DNA from: Geothrix sp. 21YS21S-2
GTDB taxonomy: Bacteria; Acidobacteriota; Holophagae; Holophagales; Holophagaceae
Direction of reading: 5' to 3'
Length of the DNA stretch: 64,000 bases
Assembly (NCBI RefSeq): GCF_030846775.1
Contig: NZ_CP132910.1
Span: 3,537,001-3,601,000 of the forward strand
The notes under the pieces were generated by a model. The model saw nothing but the letters and a program-made list of their open reading frames with translations, searched no databases and was not told the origin of the DNA. How positions within the stretch are numbered: the stretch's first letter is position 1; every line of letters starts with the position of its first letter. Shown piece by piece: positions 43,291 to 51,318 of this stretch. The translations under genes and the position numbers were made by a program.

Positions 43291-44712
43291 TCAGGCCTCG
43301 GCACCGTCCGGCGCGACGTCCTCCAGGTCCAGCCGCTTCATCTTTTCCAGGAACGTGGTCCGCTTGAGGCCCAGGAGCTCGGCCGCGCGCTTCTTGTTGC
43401 CCCGCGTCACCTGGAGGCTCTGGAGCATGAGCTTCTTCTCCACGTCCGAGACCACCTGGTTGAGGTCGACCCCCTCGGCGGGCAGGTCCATGGACTGCGC
43501 GGCCGACACCACGCCGGAAGGCGCGTAGGACTCCATGGGGGGCAGGGACTGGACGATCTCCCGGCCTTCGGGGATGCGGTCCGCCAGGAACGTGAAGTCC
43601 TCCCGCGTGAGCACGGGGCGCCCCGCGGAGAGCACGATGGCCCGCTCCACGGCGTTCTCAAGCTGGCGCACGTTGCCGCTCCAGGGCATGGCCATGAGCA
43701 GGGAATCCACCGAAGGGTGGATGGCCTTGGGATAGAGGCCGTGCTCCCGGGCCTTGCGGTTGAGGAAATGCTGGGCGAGGAAGGGGATCTCCTCCCGGCG
43801 CGCGCGCAGCGGGGGCAGGGTGATGGGCACCACTTCCAGGCGGTAGAAGAGGTCCTCCCGGAAGGAGCCCTCCTGCACCCGCTGCCACAGGTCGGAGTTG
43901 GTGGCCGCCACCACGCGCACGTCCACCTTCACGGGGCCTCCGCCGCCCAGGGGCTGCACTTCCCGTTCCTGGAGGACCCGCAGCAGGCGCACCTGGGCGC
44001 CCAGGGGCATGGTGCTCACCTCGTCCAGGAAGATGGTGCCGCCCGTGGCTTCCCGGAACTTGCCGGGGGCGTCCTTGCGGGCGTCGGTGAAGGCGCCCTT
44101 GGTGTAGCCGAAGAGCTCGGACTCGATGAGGTTGTCCGGGATGGCGCCGCAGTGCACGGGCACGAAGGGCAGGTCGGCCTGCGCGCTCATGGAGTGGATG
44201 GCCCGGGCGATGATCTCCTTGCCGGTGCCGCTCTCCCCTTGGAGGAGCACCGTGGCGCGGGTGGCCGAGGCGGCCTTGGCCTTGGCCAGCACCTCCTGCA
44301 TGGCCGCGCCGATGCCCACCAGGCCGAGCGCGAGGGCCTGGGTGACCGTGAGGTTGAGCGGAGGCAGGGTGGCCGGGCGCAGCCCCGGCACCGGAGGAAG
44401 GTCCTGCATGGGCCCCCAGCGCACCGAGCCCAGGGCGCTCCAATGGAACAGCGAAGGGGCTTGCACGCCGTCGGTCCCGGGCGGGAGCAGGAGGAGGATG
44501 GGCAGCGCCCCCGCCTCCGCGCCGGCCCTCACCAGGGCGGGCGGCGGTTCCGGGGCGGAGGCCGTGATGACCCACAGATCGGTCTCCCGGGGCGGCAGGG
44601 CCGGCGCGCCTGCGCGGTCCAGCGTGATTTCCCATGCGCCGGCCCAGCGGTTCTCGAGCCCCAGGGTGGGCTCGCCGAGCGTGGACCAGTGGAGGCGGGG
44701 GAGTGGGGTCAT
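43291..44712 (-). CDS. Sigma-54-dependent transcriptional activator without a receiver domain
   Basis: This 473-residue bacterial enhancer-binding protein has a central AAA+ domain (about 125-360) and a C-terminal Fis-type HTH ([23 protein letters not shown]). Walker A is GESGTGKE (159-166) and Walker B is GGTIFLDE. The sigma-54 contact loop is GAFTDA (206-211) instead of GAFTGA. The N-terminal 120 residues lack a recognisable receiver, GAF or PAS domain, so the activating signal is unknown. It heads the prmA-murI-amidase cluster and diverges from an outer-membrane protein gene. Confidence 0.9.
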   Translation of the reverse strand: MTPLPRLHWSTLGEPTLGLENRWAGAWEITLDRAGAPALPPRETDLWVITASAPEPPPALVRAGAEAGALPILLLLPPGTDGVQAPSLFHWSALGSVRWGPMQDLPPVPGLRPATLPPLNLTVTQALALGLVGIGAAMQEVLAKAKAASATRATVLLQGESGTGKEIIARAIHSMSAQADLPFVPVHCGAIPDNLIESELFGYTKGAFTDARKDAPGKFREATGGTIFLDEVSTMPLGAQVRLLRVLQEREVQPLGGGGPVKVDVRVVAATNSDLWQRVQEGSFREDLFYRLEVVPITLPPLRARREEIPFLAQHFLNRKAREHGLYPKAIHPSVDSLLMAMPWSGNVRQLENAVERAIVLSAGRPVLTREDFTFLADRIPEGREIVQSLPPMESYAPSGVVSAAQSMDLPAEGVDLNQVVSDVEKKLMLQSLQVTRGNKKRAAELLGLKRTTFLEKMKRLDLEDVAPDGAEA

Positions 44713-44857
44713 CAGGACTTTCTGAGTTGTAAATAGCCTAGATGGTGTGGGAAAAGGGTCAAGTCAAAAACATGACACCCTTTCATGCGAATTGTTCAAG
44801 AAACTTCCAGCCCCACCCCCTTTGCTGCATCCTAGGGAAGCGTTTCCGGAGGCCCCC

Positions 44858-45508
44858 ATGCACCTGACCCAGACCCTGGCCCTGACCCTCCTGGCCCTCC
44901 CCCTTTCCGCCCAGGCCTGGGATCTGCGCCTGGACGTGCCCTTCCCCCAGGGCCAGAACCTCCCCCAGACCCTCATCCAGGGCACCGGCACCCTGATCCG
45001 CCAGAAGAGCCTGGACACCGGCAGCGGCTTCACCTTCACCGCCAGCCACCGTATCGTCCGGGTGGGCCCCGTCCTGAAGCTGGAGTGGGGCGCCGAGTTC
45101 TCCCAGTGGAAGGCCAACGGCCAGGTCCAGCAGGGCGCCGCCACCGTGGACAGCCGCCTGAAGCAGTCGGGCCTGGGCCTGGGCCTCAACGCCCAGTTCT
45201 GGGTGCCCTTCACGGGTCTCGCCGGGGAGCTGGGCGTCATGGAGCGCTTCCAGAACTACAAGCTGACCCTCGCCGGCGCGGAGCAGACGAAGAACCTCGC
45301 CCGCCCCTGGCTGCGCGTGGGCATCCGCTACAGCCTGCCGCTGCCGGTGATCAATCCCTACTTCGCGGCCAGCTACCAGCAGCCCATCACGAAGGACAAG
45401 CCGGTGAACATCAATTCCGTGGGCGACGTCGCCGGCTACCTGGGCGCCCAGGGGTCGGGACAGGAATTCCAGCGCATGTGGACGTTCGGGGTGGGCGTCG
45501 CCTTCTAG
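44858..45508 (+). CDS. Outer-membrane beta-barrel-like protein
   Basis: This 216-residue protein has a signal peptide (MHLTQTLALTLLALPLSAQA) and alternating hydrophobic/polar strands. It ends with FQRMWTFGVGVAF, whose terminal Phe is typical of outer-membrane barrels. No specific family is recognised. ATG 44858 is preceded by CCGGAGG; an open frame from 44747 is not signal-peptide-like. It diverges from the sigma-54 activator, which may regulate it, but no sigma-54 promoter was found in the 145 bp between them. Confidence 0.75.
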   Translation: MHLTQTLALTLLALPLSAQAWDLRLDVPFPQGQNLPQTLIQGTGTLIRQKSLDTGSGFTFTASHRIVRVGPVLKLEWGAEFSQWKANGQVQQGAATVDSRLKQSGLGLGLNAQFWVPFTGLAGELGVMERFQNYKLTLAGAEQTKNLARPWLRVGIRYSLPLPVINPYFAASYQQPITKDKPVNINSVGDVAGYLGAQGSGQEFQRMWTFGVGVAF

Positions 45509-45581
45509 GGGGGGCTGGATCAGGGGCTGGCTGTGTTTCCCCAGATATAGCCTGGTCGGGCGCCCGTTTTTCCCGTTCATC

Positions 45582-45604
45582 AAAAACCCATCAACCGGTT
45601 TTTT
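45582..45604 (+). terminator. Weak terminator-like hairpin
   Basis: AAAAACC (45582-45588) pairs with GGTTTTT (45597-45603) around an eight-base loop, followed by one more T. It lies 74 bp after the outer-membrane protein gene. The stem has only two GC pairs. Confidence 0.3.
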
Positions 45605-45610
45605 GCGCCC

Positions 45611-45651
45611 TTGACAGGCAGGCGGGCGAAGCCAATCTTTGCAGGTATAAA
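45611..45651 (+). promoter_or_regulatory. Promoter-like elements before the HTH gene
   Basis: A perfect TTGACA (45611-45616) and a TATAAA (45646-45651) lie upstream of the HTH gene, but they are 29 bp apart and cannot form one standard promoter. Each may belong to a different weak promoter. Confidence 0.2.
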
Positions 45652-45694
45652 AGCAATGCAGCATTTATTGCAATGGCCCTTCCGAGGAGGCCCG

Positions 45695-45967
45695 ATGCCC
45701 CCCGAAACGCAGGCAGCGCTCGTCGTGAAAGCGCGGCACCCTGGCGATTGCCTGGATTCCTGGAAGGGGATCGCCAGTTACGTCCGTGTCAGCGTCGCCA
45801 CCGCCCAGCGGTGGGAAAAGAGCGAGAACCTCCCGGTGCACCGCCACATGCACCGGAAACAGGGATCGGTCTACGCATATGCCGTCGAGATCGACCGGTG
45901 GCTGGAGAGCCGGGAGGTTCCTCCTGACCTGCGGGAGCCTATTTCGCCGGAAGGACGTTGTTTATGA
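45695..45967 (+). CDS. Small helix-turn-helix protein of a type common in Acidobacteriota
   Basis: This 90-residue protein is almost all one DNA-binding-like domain: LDSWKGIASYVRVSVATAQRWE, then a wing-like LPVHRHMHRKQGSVYAYAVE(I)DRWL. I know this domain as the N-terminus of larger acidobacterial regulators with TPR or other output domains; here it stands alone with only a short tail. GAGGAGG precedes ATG 45695. Its end overlaps the convergent secreted-protein gene by 29 bp. It may be a complete small regulator or the remnant of a longer one. Confidence 0.72.
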   Translation: MPPETQAALVVKARHPGDCLDSWKGIASYVRVSVATAQRWEKSENLPVHRHMHRKQGSVYAYAVEIDRWLESREVPPDLREPISPEGRCL

Positions 45968-46493
45968 ACCCTGTGTATTCAGGGGAGAAGTAGCCCACCT
46001 CCACGGTCCCGCCGGCGGCGGGGCCCCAGACGTAGGTGCCGCTGACCGCGATCATCCCCTTGGCGTGCTTGAAGCGCCCGGTGCCGGAGACGATGTGGTG
46101 GGGGCCCTGGTAGGTTCCGAAGCCCATGAGGCCCGGAGGGAGGGAGAAGGTCGCGATGGGGATGTGCGCGACGAAGGTGTCCGCGTAGGTCCCGTCGGGG
46201 AGCTTGTTGAAGGCGTAGGTATAGACGCCGTTCTTCCCGGTTCCGAAGGCTTCGCCGGGCCCGGCCCAGGTGTCCGTGCCGTCCTGCCCGGACCAGACGC
46301 CTTCCAGGAACTCCTTCCCGTCCAGCGTGAGCCAGATCGAACCGCCCCAGTAGTCGCCGTCGTTGAGCACGATGTCGCAGGGGCACTTGCCCCAGCCCAT
46401 CCCCTTCACCTGGAGGGTGCTGGGGGGCTGGGTCGCCGAGGCGGCGAAAAGCGCCGCGAAGGCGAGGAAGACCACGATGAACAACCTCCGCAT
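45939..46493 (-). CDS. Secreted protein of unknown function
   Basis: This 184-residue protein has a clear signal peptide (MRRLFIVVFLAFAALFAASA) and a beta-rich, Gly-rich body with two cysteines in WGKCPCDIVL. The segment GTGRFKHAKGMIAVSGTY is reminiscent of the small beta-barrel allene-oxide-cyclase/dirigent type, a weak inference. A good AAAGGAGG precedes ATG 46493. It overlaps the HTH gene tail to tail. Confidence 0.7.
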   Translation of the reverse strand: MRRLFIVVFLAFAALFAASATQPPSTLQVKGMGWGKCPCDIVLNDGDYWGGSIWLTLDGKEFLEGVWSGQDGTDTWAGPGEAFGTGKNGVYTYAFNKLPDGTYADTFVAHIPIATFSLPPGLMGFGTYQGPHHIVSGTGRFKHAKGMIAVSGTYVWGPAAGGTVEVGYFSPEYTGFINNVLPAK

Positions 46494-46611
46494 GGGAGTC
46501 CTCCTTTCTGAGGTAAAAATGATTGCGGACAGGGCCGGTCAGCCGTTTTTTTGGAACACGCCCACTCTTCCAGGGAAGGCCCCGGGACGGCAAACGGCAA
46601 AGTGCCACAAA

Positions 46612-46625
46612 GCGCCTCAAGGCGC
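46612..46625 (-). terminator. Hairpin after the ferredoxin-NADP reductase gene
   Basis: GCGCC (46612-46616) and GGCGC (46621-46625) form a tight stem with a four-base loop, 22 bases past the reductase stop on the minus strand, followed there by TTTG. The T-tract is too short for a strong call. Confidence 0.35.
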
Positions 46626-46647
46626 CGCATCCGCCCCTTGGGCGATG

Positions 46648-47439
46648 TCACCAGTACTTTTCGAAATGGACCTGTCCCGGCTCTTTCTTCGTGTGCTCCC
46701 GGAAGCCCTCCGCCTGCAGGATGCCCAGCATGGCCTCCACCATCCCCGGGTTCCCGCAGAGGAAGAAGTCCGTGTCCCCGGGCGCGGGCCTGAGCCCCCA
46801 GCCCTTCTCCAGGTCGCCGCCGGCCCAGAAGTCCTGCAGGTGGCCCCTGAAGCCCTGCCATCCGGACTCCGGGCGGGAGAGGACCGGCAGGTAGGTGAAG
46901 TTCGCGTGGTCCCGCTCCAGGTGGAACAGCTCGTTCCGGTAGCCCAGGTCGCTGGCGTAGCGGGCGCCGTGGACCACGGCGAACTTCCGGTCCGGCTCGG
47001 AGGCGAGGTGCGTGCGCAGCATGGACATGTAGGGGGCGAGGCCCGTGCCGGTGGCGATGAAGGCCAGGTTCCGCCCGGGGGCCACCTGGTCCAGGGTGAA
47101 CAGCCCGGTGAGCTTGGGCCCCAGCCAAAGGCGGTCGCCCTCCTGGAGCGCGAAGAGCCTCGGCGTCAGCGCGCCGCCGGGCACCTCCACGATGTAGAAC
47201 TCCAGGAAGTCCCGGTCCAGGGAGGAGGACGCGATGGAATAGGCGCGCCGCGGGAAGGCGTCCCTGCCCTCCTCGGGGAGGGCGCCCGGGCTCCGGGGGG
47301 CCTCGGCGGGCAGGCCCAGCACCGCGAACTGGCCGGGCTTGAAGGGGGGCAGCTCCCAGCCGTCGGGCTTCACCCGGATGATCATCAGGCCCGGCGCCAG
47401 ATCCTTGCGTTGGGTGACCTTGGCGTTGAGGTCCGGCAT
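46648..47439 (-). CDS. fpr: Ferredoxin--NADP+ reductase
   Basis: This FAD-dependent enzyme moves electrons between NADPH and ferredoxin or flavodoxin. The 263-residue protein has the FAD motif RRAYSIASSS, the pyridine-nucleotide motif GTGLAPYMSML and the C-terminal CGNPGMVEAM and HFEKYW of bacterial Fpr. ATG 47439 has AAAGG upstream; an in-frame GTG at 47454 is possible. It lies 50 bp after the DCC-like gene and close to nuoG, in a redox-related cluster. Confidence 0.88.
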   Translation of the reverse strand: MPDLNAKVTQRKDLAPGLMIIRVKPDGWELPPFKPGQFAVLGLPAEAPRSPGALPEEGRDAFPRRAYSIASSSLDRDFLEFYIVEVPGGALTPRLFALQEGDRLWLGPKLTGLFTLDQVAPGRNLAFIATGTGLAPYMSMLRTHLASEPDRKFAVVHGARYASDLGYRNELFHLERDHANFTYLPVLSRPESGWQGFRGHLQDFWAGGDLEKGWGLRPAPGDTDFFLCGNPGMVEAMLGILQAEGFREHTKKEPGQVHFEKYW

Positions 47440-47489
47440 GGCGAAGCCTTTCACGAGGGTGAAAGGATATCCAATTTATCGCCTCGCCG

Positions 47490-47813
47490 TCAGCGGCGAA
47501 TGATCCCGATGATCAGCCGGGCCACCCAGGGAATCCGCGCGGGCCCCTGGGCCCAGGACCATCCCGGAAGGCGCCGGAGCAGGTCCGGCGCCATGGCGGC
47601 GCCTCCGCGCACCACACGGCTGTCCAGGTCCAGGGTGTAGACCTCCCCGGGGAACTCCAGGCCGGCCAGTTCGGGGGCCACCCGCACCAGCTCGCCGTTC
47701 TGGTAGGGGAAGGTCACCACCAGGCCGTCCCGGTCATGCCGCCCCACCCAGTCCACCATGCGGCGGCACCGGTGGTCCTCGGCGTCATAGACCATCAATA
47801 GAATGCCGGACAC
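47490..47813 (-). CDS. Degenerate DCC-family (DUF393) thiol-disulfide oxidoreductase-like protein
   Basis: This 107-residue protein follows the DUF393 pattern: a first strand ending in YDAEDHRCRRMVDWV, then PELAG and EVYTLDLDSRVVRGGAA, and a C-terminal hydrophobic helix (IPWVARLIIGIIRR). The usual first Cys of the DxxCxxC motif is missing, leaving one Cys, so redox activity is doubtful. The GTG start follows the nuoG stop directly, so it is translated with nuoG. Family call is moderate. Confidence 0.6.
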   Translation of the reverse strand: MSGILLMVYDAEDHRCRRMVDWVGRHDRDGLVVTFPYQNGELVRVAPELAGLEFPGEVYTLDLDSRVVRGGAAMAPDLLRRLPGWSWAQGPARIPWVARLIIGIIRR

Positions 47814-49241
47814 TTAGACGTTGACTCCGTGGATCGCGCCGGCCAGTTCCCGGGCCCAGGCGGGGAGGGTCTTGACGCCCCTGGGAGGTTCCAGGGCCTT
47901 CTGGTAGCGGCGCAGTTCGCCCTCGTGGTTGATCACGAAGTCGCTCTCCTCCAGGTAGGTGGCCACCGGAAGGCGCGCGGAGCCGTGCAGGTCGGAAGGG
48001 ATGGGCTCCAGGAGGAGGCTGAAGGGCACGGCCTCCAGGATCTCGGCTAGCTTCGCGGTCTCGGCGCGGCTGGAGAACTCGGCGTCGTGGAGCAGGACCA
48101 CGGCCTTCACCTCGCCGCTCCTCACCCGGGCCAGGAGCTCGTCCAGGTGACCGAAGCGGAAGCCCCGCTCGGAGAACCCGCGGCGATTGAAGATGCCGTC
48201 GCCGCTGAGCTGCAGGGCGGGGAACTGCACCTGCTCCAGGCGGTCGCCGGTGCCGTAGCGCAGGTCGGGGCTGGAGGCGAGGTCGCCCAGGCGCTGGGCG
48301 GCGTCGCAGCCGAAGGTGCCCTGGCCGGCCACGGCCACCGAGCCCGCCTCGCGAAGGCGCGCAGCGATGGCCTCGGCCGGGGCGGGCGCGCCGCCCAGGA
48401 GCGGCGTGACGAGGCGGGTCGCGGGATCCAGGTCGTAGCGGTGCCAGGCGAGGCGCTCGGCGTCGAGCATGAACTGGGTGGAGAGTTTCGTCCCCTGGGG
48501 GCGGGGACGGAAGCGCCAGAGGCGGTTCTGGTCCACGTCGGCCCAGATGGGGTTGGCCATGGGGGAGTGGCGGCTGATGGTGGGCACCGGCTTGAGGTAC
48601 CACACGCGCTTGTTGAAGCGGAAGTCGCGGCTGGTGAGCGCCCCCACGGGGCACAGGTCCACGACGTTGCCCGCCAGGGGGTTCTCGTCCATGGTGCGCC
48701 CGGAGTAGGTGGTGACCTCCAGCTCCGAGCCCCGGTTGGCCACGATGAGCTCGCCCGTGCCCGAGATCTCCTTGGTGAAGCGCACGCAACGGGTGCAGTG
48801 GATGCACCGGTTCTTGTCGATGACGATCTTGGCGCCCAGGTCCTCGTAGCGGTAGCGGCGCTTTGGCTCGACCATGCGGCTGTCGCCGCTGCCGTACTGG
48901 TAGCTGTAGTCCTGGAGCTTGCATTCCCCGGCCTGGTCGCAGATGGGGCAGTCCAGGGGGTGGTTGATGAGCAGGAACTCCATCACTCCGGCCCTGCCGT
49001 CGGCCACGGCCTTGGAGTTGGTGAAGACCTCCTGGCCGTCCCCGGCCACGGTGGTGCAGGATGTGGCGAGCTTGGGCTGCCCCTTGATCTCCACCAGGCA
49101 CATGCGGCAGGTGGCCACGGGCGTCAGGGCGGAGTGGTAGCAGTAGCTGGGCACCGGGTATCCGGCCTGGGCGCACGCGTCCAGGAGCAGGGTCCCGGGC
49201 TCGACCTTCACCTCGATGTCGTTGATTTTAAGTGTCGGCAT
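47814..49241 (-). CDS. nuoG: NADH-quinone oxidoreductase subunit G, short form
   Basis: NuoG carries several iron-sulfur clusters in the peripheral arm of complex I. The 475-residue protein has the 2Fe-2S N1b ligands (CYHSALTPVATCRMC and later LATSC), the N3 site HPLDCPICDQAGEC and the N4 site CIHCTRC with CPVGAL further on. It is much shorter than the roughly 900-residue E. coli NuoG, lacking most of the molybdopterin-oxidoreductase-like C-terminus. It stands apart from nuoH-N, which are 17 kb away on the other strand, and no nuoE or nuoF adjoins it. It is followed by the DCC-like and fpr genes. Confidence 0.9.
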   Translation of the reverse strand: MPTLKINDIEVKVEPGTLLLDACAQAGYPVPSYCYHSALTPVATCRMCLVEIKGQPKLATSCTTVAGDGQEVFTNSKAVADGRAGVMEFLLINHPLDCPICDQAGECKLQDYSYQYGSGDSRMVEPKRRYRYEDLGAKIVIDKNRCIHCTRCVRFTKEISGTGELIVANRGSELEVTTYSGRTMDENPLAGNVVDLCPVGALTSRDFRFNKRVWYLKPVPTISRHSPMANPIWADVDQNRLWRFRPRPQGTKLSTQFMLDAERLAWHRYDLDPATRLVTPLLGGAPAPAEAIAARLREAGSVAVAGQGTFGCDAAQRLGDLASSPDLRYGTGDRLEQVQFPALQLSGDGIFNRRGFSERGFRFGHLDELLARVRSGEVKAVVLLHDAEFSSRAETAKLAEILEAVPFSLLLEPIPSDLHGSARLPVATYLEESDFVINHEGELRRYQKALEPPRGVKTLPAWARELAGAIHGVNV

Positions 49242-49302
49242 GGCTTTTCCCGAGTCAGGCCTTCAAGCATGAGGCAAAGGGGTGGAACGGACCAGGGGTG
49301 CT

Positions 49303-49641
49303 TTAGGGCGCGCCCGGGGTGGCGATCAGGCAATTTCGGCAGAAGTTGAGGAATTCCACCAAGTTCGGGATGTCGATCGTCACCCCTGAAGGCACCACAT
49401 TACGGATGTGGACCCGCTTGCGCAGTTCCCCGCAGGCCTCCAGGCTGAACACGAACCAGGCCCGCCGGTCCTCCTCCGAGGACAGGTTGAACGAGACGAT
49501 GCGGGTCTCGAAAAAGAGCTGGGGCCGGGTCTCCGCGTCGATGACGTGCCAGTCGGGGATGTGCCCGCGGCGGACGAACTGGTCCTTCAGCTCCTCCATG
49601 GTGTGCTGGATCGTGAACTGGACCTCCACCTGAACGTCCAC
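49303..49641 (-). CDS. Protein of unknown function
   Basis: This 112-residue soluble protein shows no recognised domain. Its body alternates strands and helices (VQVEVQFTIQHTMEELKDQF, RAWFVFSLEACGELRKRV) and ends with NLVEFLNFCRNCLIATPG, which has a CxxC-like pair. The start chosen is GTG 49641, five bases after AAGGAGG, better than the ATGs at 49704 or 49773. It is divergent from purH, with 130 bp between them. Confidence 0.65.
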   Translation of the reverse strand: MDVQVEVQFTIQHTMEELKDQFVRRGHIPDWHVIDAETRPQLFFETRIVSFNLSSEEDRRAWFVFSLEACGELRKRVHIRNVVPSGVTIDIPNLVEFLNFCRNCLIATPGAP

Positions 49642-49771
49642 GGGGACCTCCTTTTTTGATCCTGATCGGCCGGATTGGCTAATTCCGTTAACTCTGCCCT
49701 GCATCCTATCGCCCTTCCGGGGTTTTCCCCTTCGCTTCTCCGTGAAAGAATGGATCTTTCCGGGGAATGCC

Positions 49772-51307
49772 ATGGCTACGGCTCTGATTTCGGTCTACGA
49801 CAAGACGGGTCTCCTGCCCCTGGCCAAGGGCCTCGTGAACCAGGGCTGGGACCTCCTGGCCACCGGGGGCACCCTCAAGGCCCTCGCCGACGCCGGCGTG
49901 CCGGTGCGGGAGGTGGCCGACTACACCGGCGCTCCCGAGGCCTTCGGGGGCCGGGTGAAGACCCTCCACCCCAGGATCCACGGGGGCCTCCTGTTCCGCC
50001 GGGACGACCCGGCCCACGCGGCCGACGCGGAGCGCCTGGGCATCGGCCCCATCGACCTGGTGGTGGTGAACCTCTACCCCTTCGAGGCCACCGTGGCCCG
50101 GGCCGGGGCCACGGCGGAGGAGTGCATCGAGCAGATCGACATCGGCGGCCCCAGCATGCTCCGGTCCGCCTCCAAGAACCACGCCACCGTCACCGTCCTC
50201 ACCGATCCCGCCCAGTACGGGACCTTCCTGGCGAAGCTGGCCGAAGGCACCTGGTCCCTGGAGGACCGCCGGGCCTGCGCCCTGGCCGCCTTCCAGCGCA
50301 CCGCGGCCTACGATGCCGCCATCAGCGCCTGGATGGCCTCCGGCGCCCTCGGGGAGGGCCTGCCCGAGCGCCTCAGCATCGGCCTGGAGGCCAAGCAGAC
50401 CCTCCGCTACGGCGAGAACCCCCACCAGCCCGCCGCCTTCTACGTGCGCCCCGGGGCCCCGGAGGAGGGCATCGCCGCCTGCCGCCAGCTCCAGGGCAAG
50501 GAGCTGAGCTTCAACAACCTCCTGGACTCGGACGCCGCGGCCCGCACCGTCTTCCAGTTCGCGGCCCCCTCCTGCGTCATCGTCAAGCACAACAACCCCT
50601 GCGGCGTGGGCCGCGGGCCCCACGTGCTCGAGGCCTTCCTGAAGGCCCAGGCGGGGGACCCCGTCTCCTCCTTCGGGGGCATCGCCGCCTTCAACCGCCC
50701 CGTGGGCGTGGAGGTGGCCCAGGCCATGGTCCAGAGCTTCTGGGAAGTGGTCATGGCCCCGGCCTTCTCCCCGGAGGCCCTCGGCCTCTTCGCCGCCAAG
50801 AAGCAGCTGCGGCTCCTGGAAACCCCCGCCACCTGGCCCCTTTCGGCCCACGGCCTGGACCTGCGCAGCATCGGCGGCGGCTTCCTGGTGCAGCGCCCCG
50901 ACGACGCCTTCACCCCCGTCGAGCAGTGGCAGGTCAAGGCCACCGGCAGGGGCCCCAAGCCCCTGGTGGAGGACATGATCCTGGCCCAGACCGTGGCCAA
51001 GGCCGTCAAGTCCAACGCCATCGTCCTGGTGCGGGACGGAGGCACCGTGGGCATCGGCGCGGGCCAGATGAGCCGGGTGGACTCCGTGGAGATCGCCTGC
51101 CGCAAGGCCGGCGACCGCGCCAGGGGCTCCATCCTGGGCTCCGACGCCTTCTTCCCCTTCGCCGACGGCCTGGAACTGGCCGCCTCGCACGGGGTCTCCG
51201 CCATCATCGAACCCGGCGGCTCCCTGCGCGACAAGGACGTCATCGAGGCCGCCCAGCGCCTGGGGGTATGGCTCTTCTTCACCGGCACCCGGCATTTCCG
51301 TCACTAG
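49772..51307 (+). CDS. purH: Bifunctional AICAR transformylase / IMP cyclohydrolase
   Basis: PurH performs the last two steps of de novo IMP synthesis. The 511-residue protein has the N-terminal cyclohydrolase domain (ISVYDKTGLLPLAKGL, VKTLHPRIHGGLL, NLYPFE) and the C-terminal transformylase domain (RYGENPHQPAAFY, KHNNPCGVG, SFGGIAAFN, and DAFFPFADG near the end). GGGGAA is just upstream of ATG 49772. It is followed after 11 bp by alaS. Confidence 0.95.
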   Translation: MATALISVYDKTGLLPLAKGLVNQGWDLLATGGTLKALADAGVPVREVADYTGAPEAFGGRVKTLHPRIHGGLLFRRDDPAHAADAERLGIGPIDLVVVNLYPFEATVARAGATAEECIEQIDIGGPSMLRSASKNHATVTVLTDPAQYGTFLAKLAEGTWSLEDRRACALAAFQRTAAYDAAISAWMASGALGEGLPERLSIGLEAKQTLRYGENPHQPAAFYVRPGAPEEGIAACRQLQGKELSFNNLLDSDAAARTVFQFAAPSCVIVKHNNPCGVGRGPHVLEAFLKAQAGDPVSSFGGIAAFNRPVGVEVAQAMVQSFWEVVMAPAFSPEALGLFAAKKQLRLLETPATWPLSAHGLDLRSIGGGFLVQRPDDAFTPVEQWQVKATGRGPKPLVEDMILAQTVAKAVKSNAIVLVRDGGTVGIGAGQMSRVDSVEIACRKAGDRARGSILGSDAFFPFADGLELAASHGVSAIIEPGGSLRDKDVIEAAQRLGVWLFFTGTRHFRH

Positions 51308-51318
51308 AAAGTGGGATC

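Noticed and set aside
44713-44857. Sigma-54 promoter between the activator gene and the outer-membrane protein gene
   Set aside because: No GG-N10-GC core with the usual flanking bases was found; only a GTCA-N6-TGAC inverted repeat is present, too short to name.
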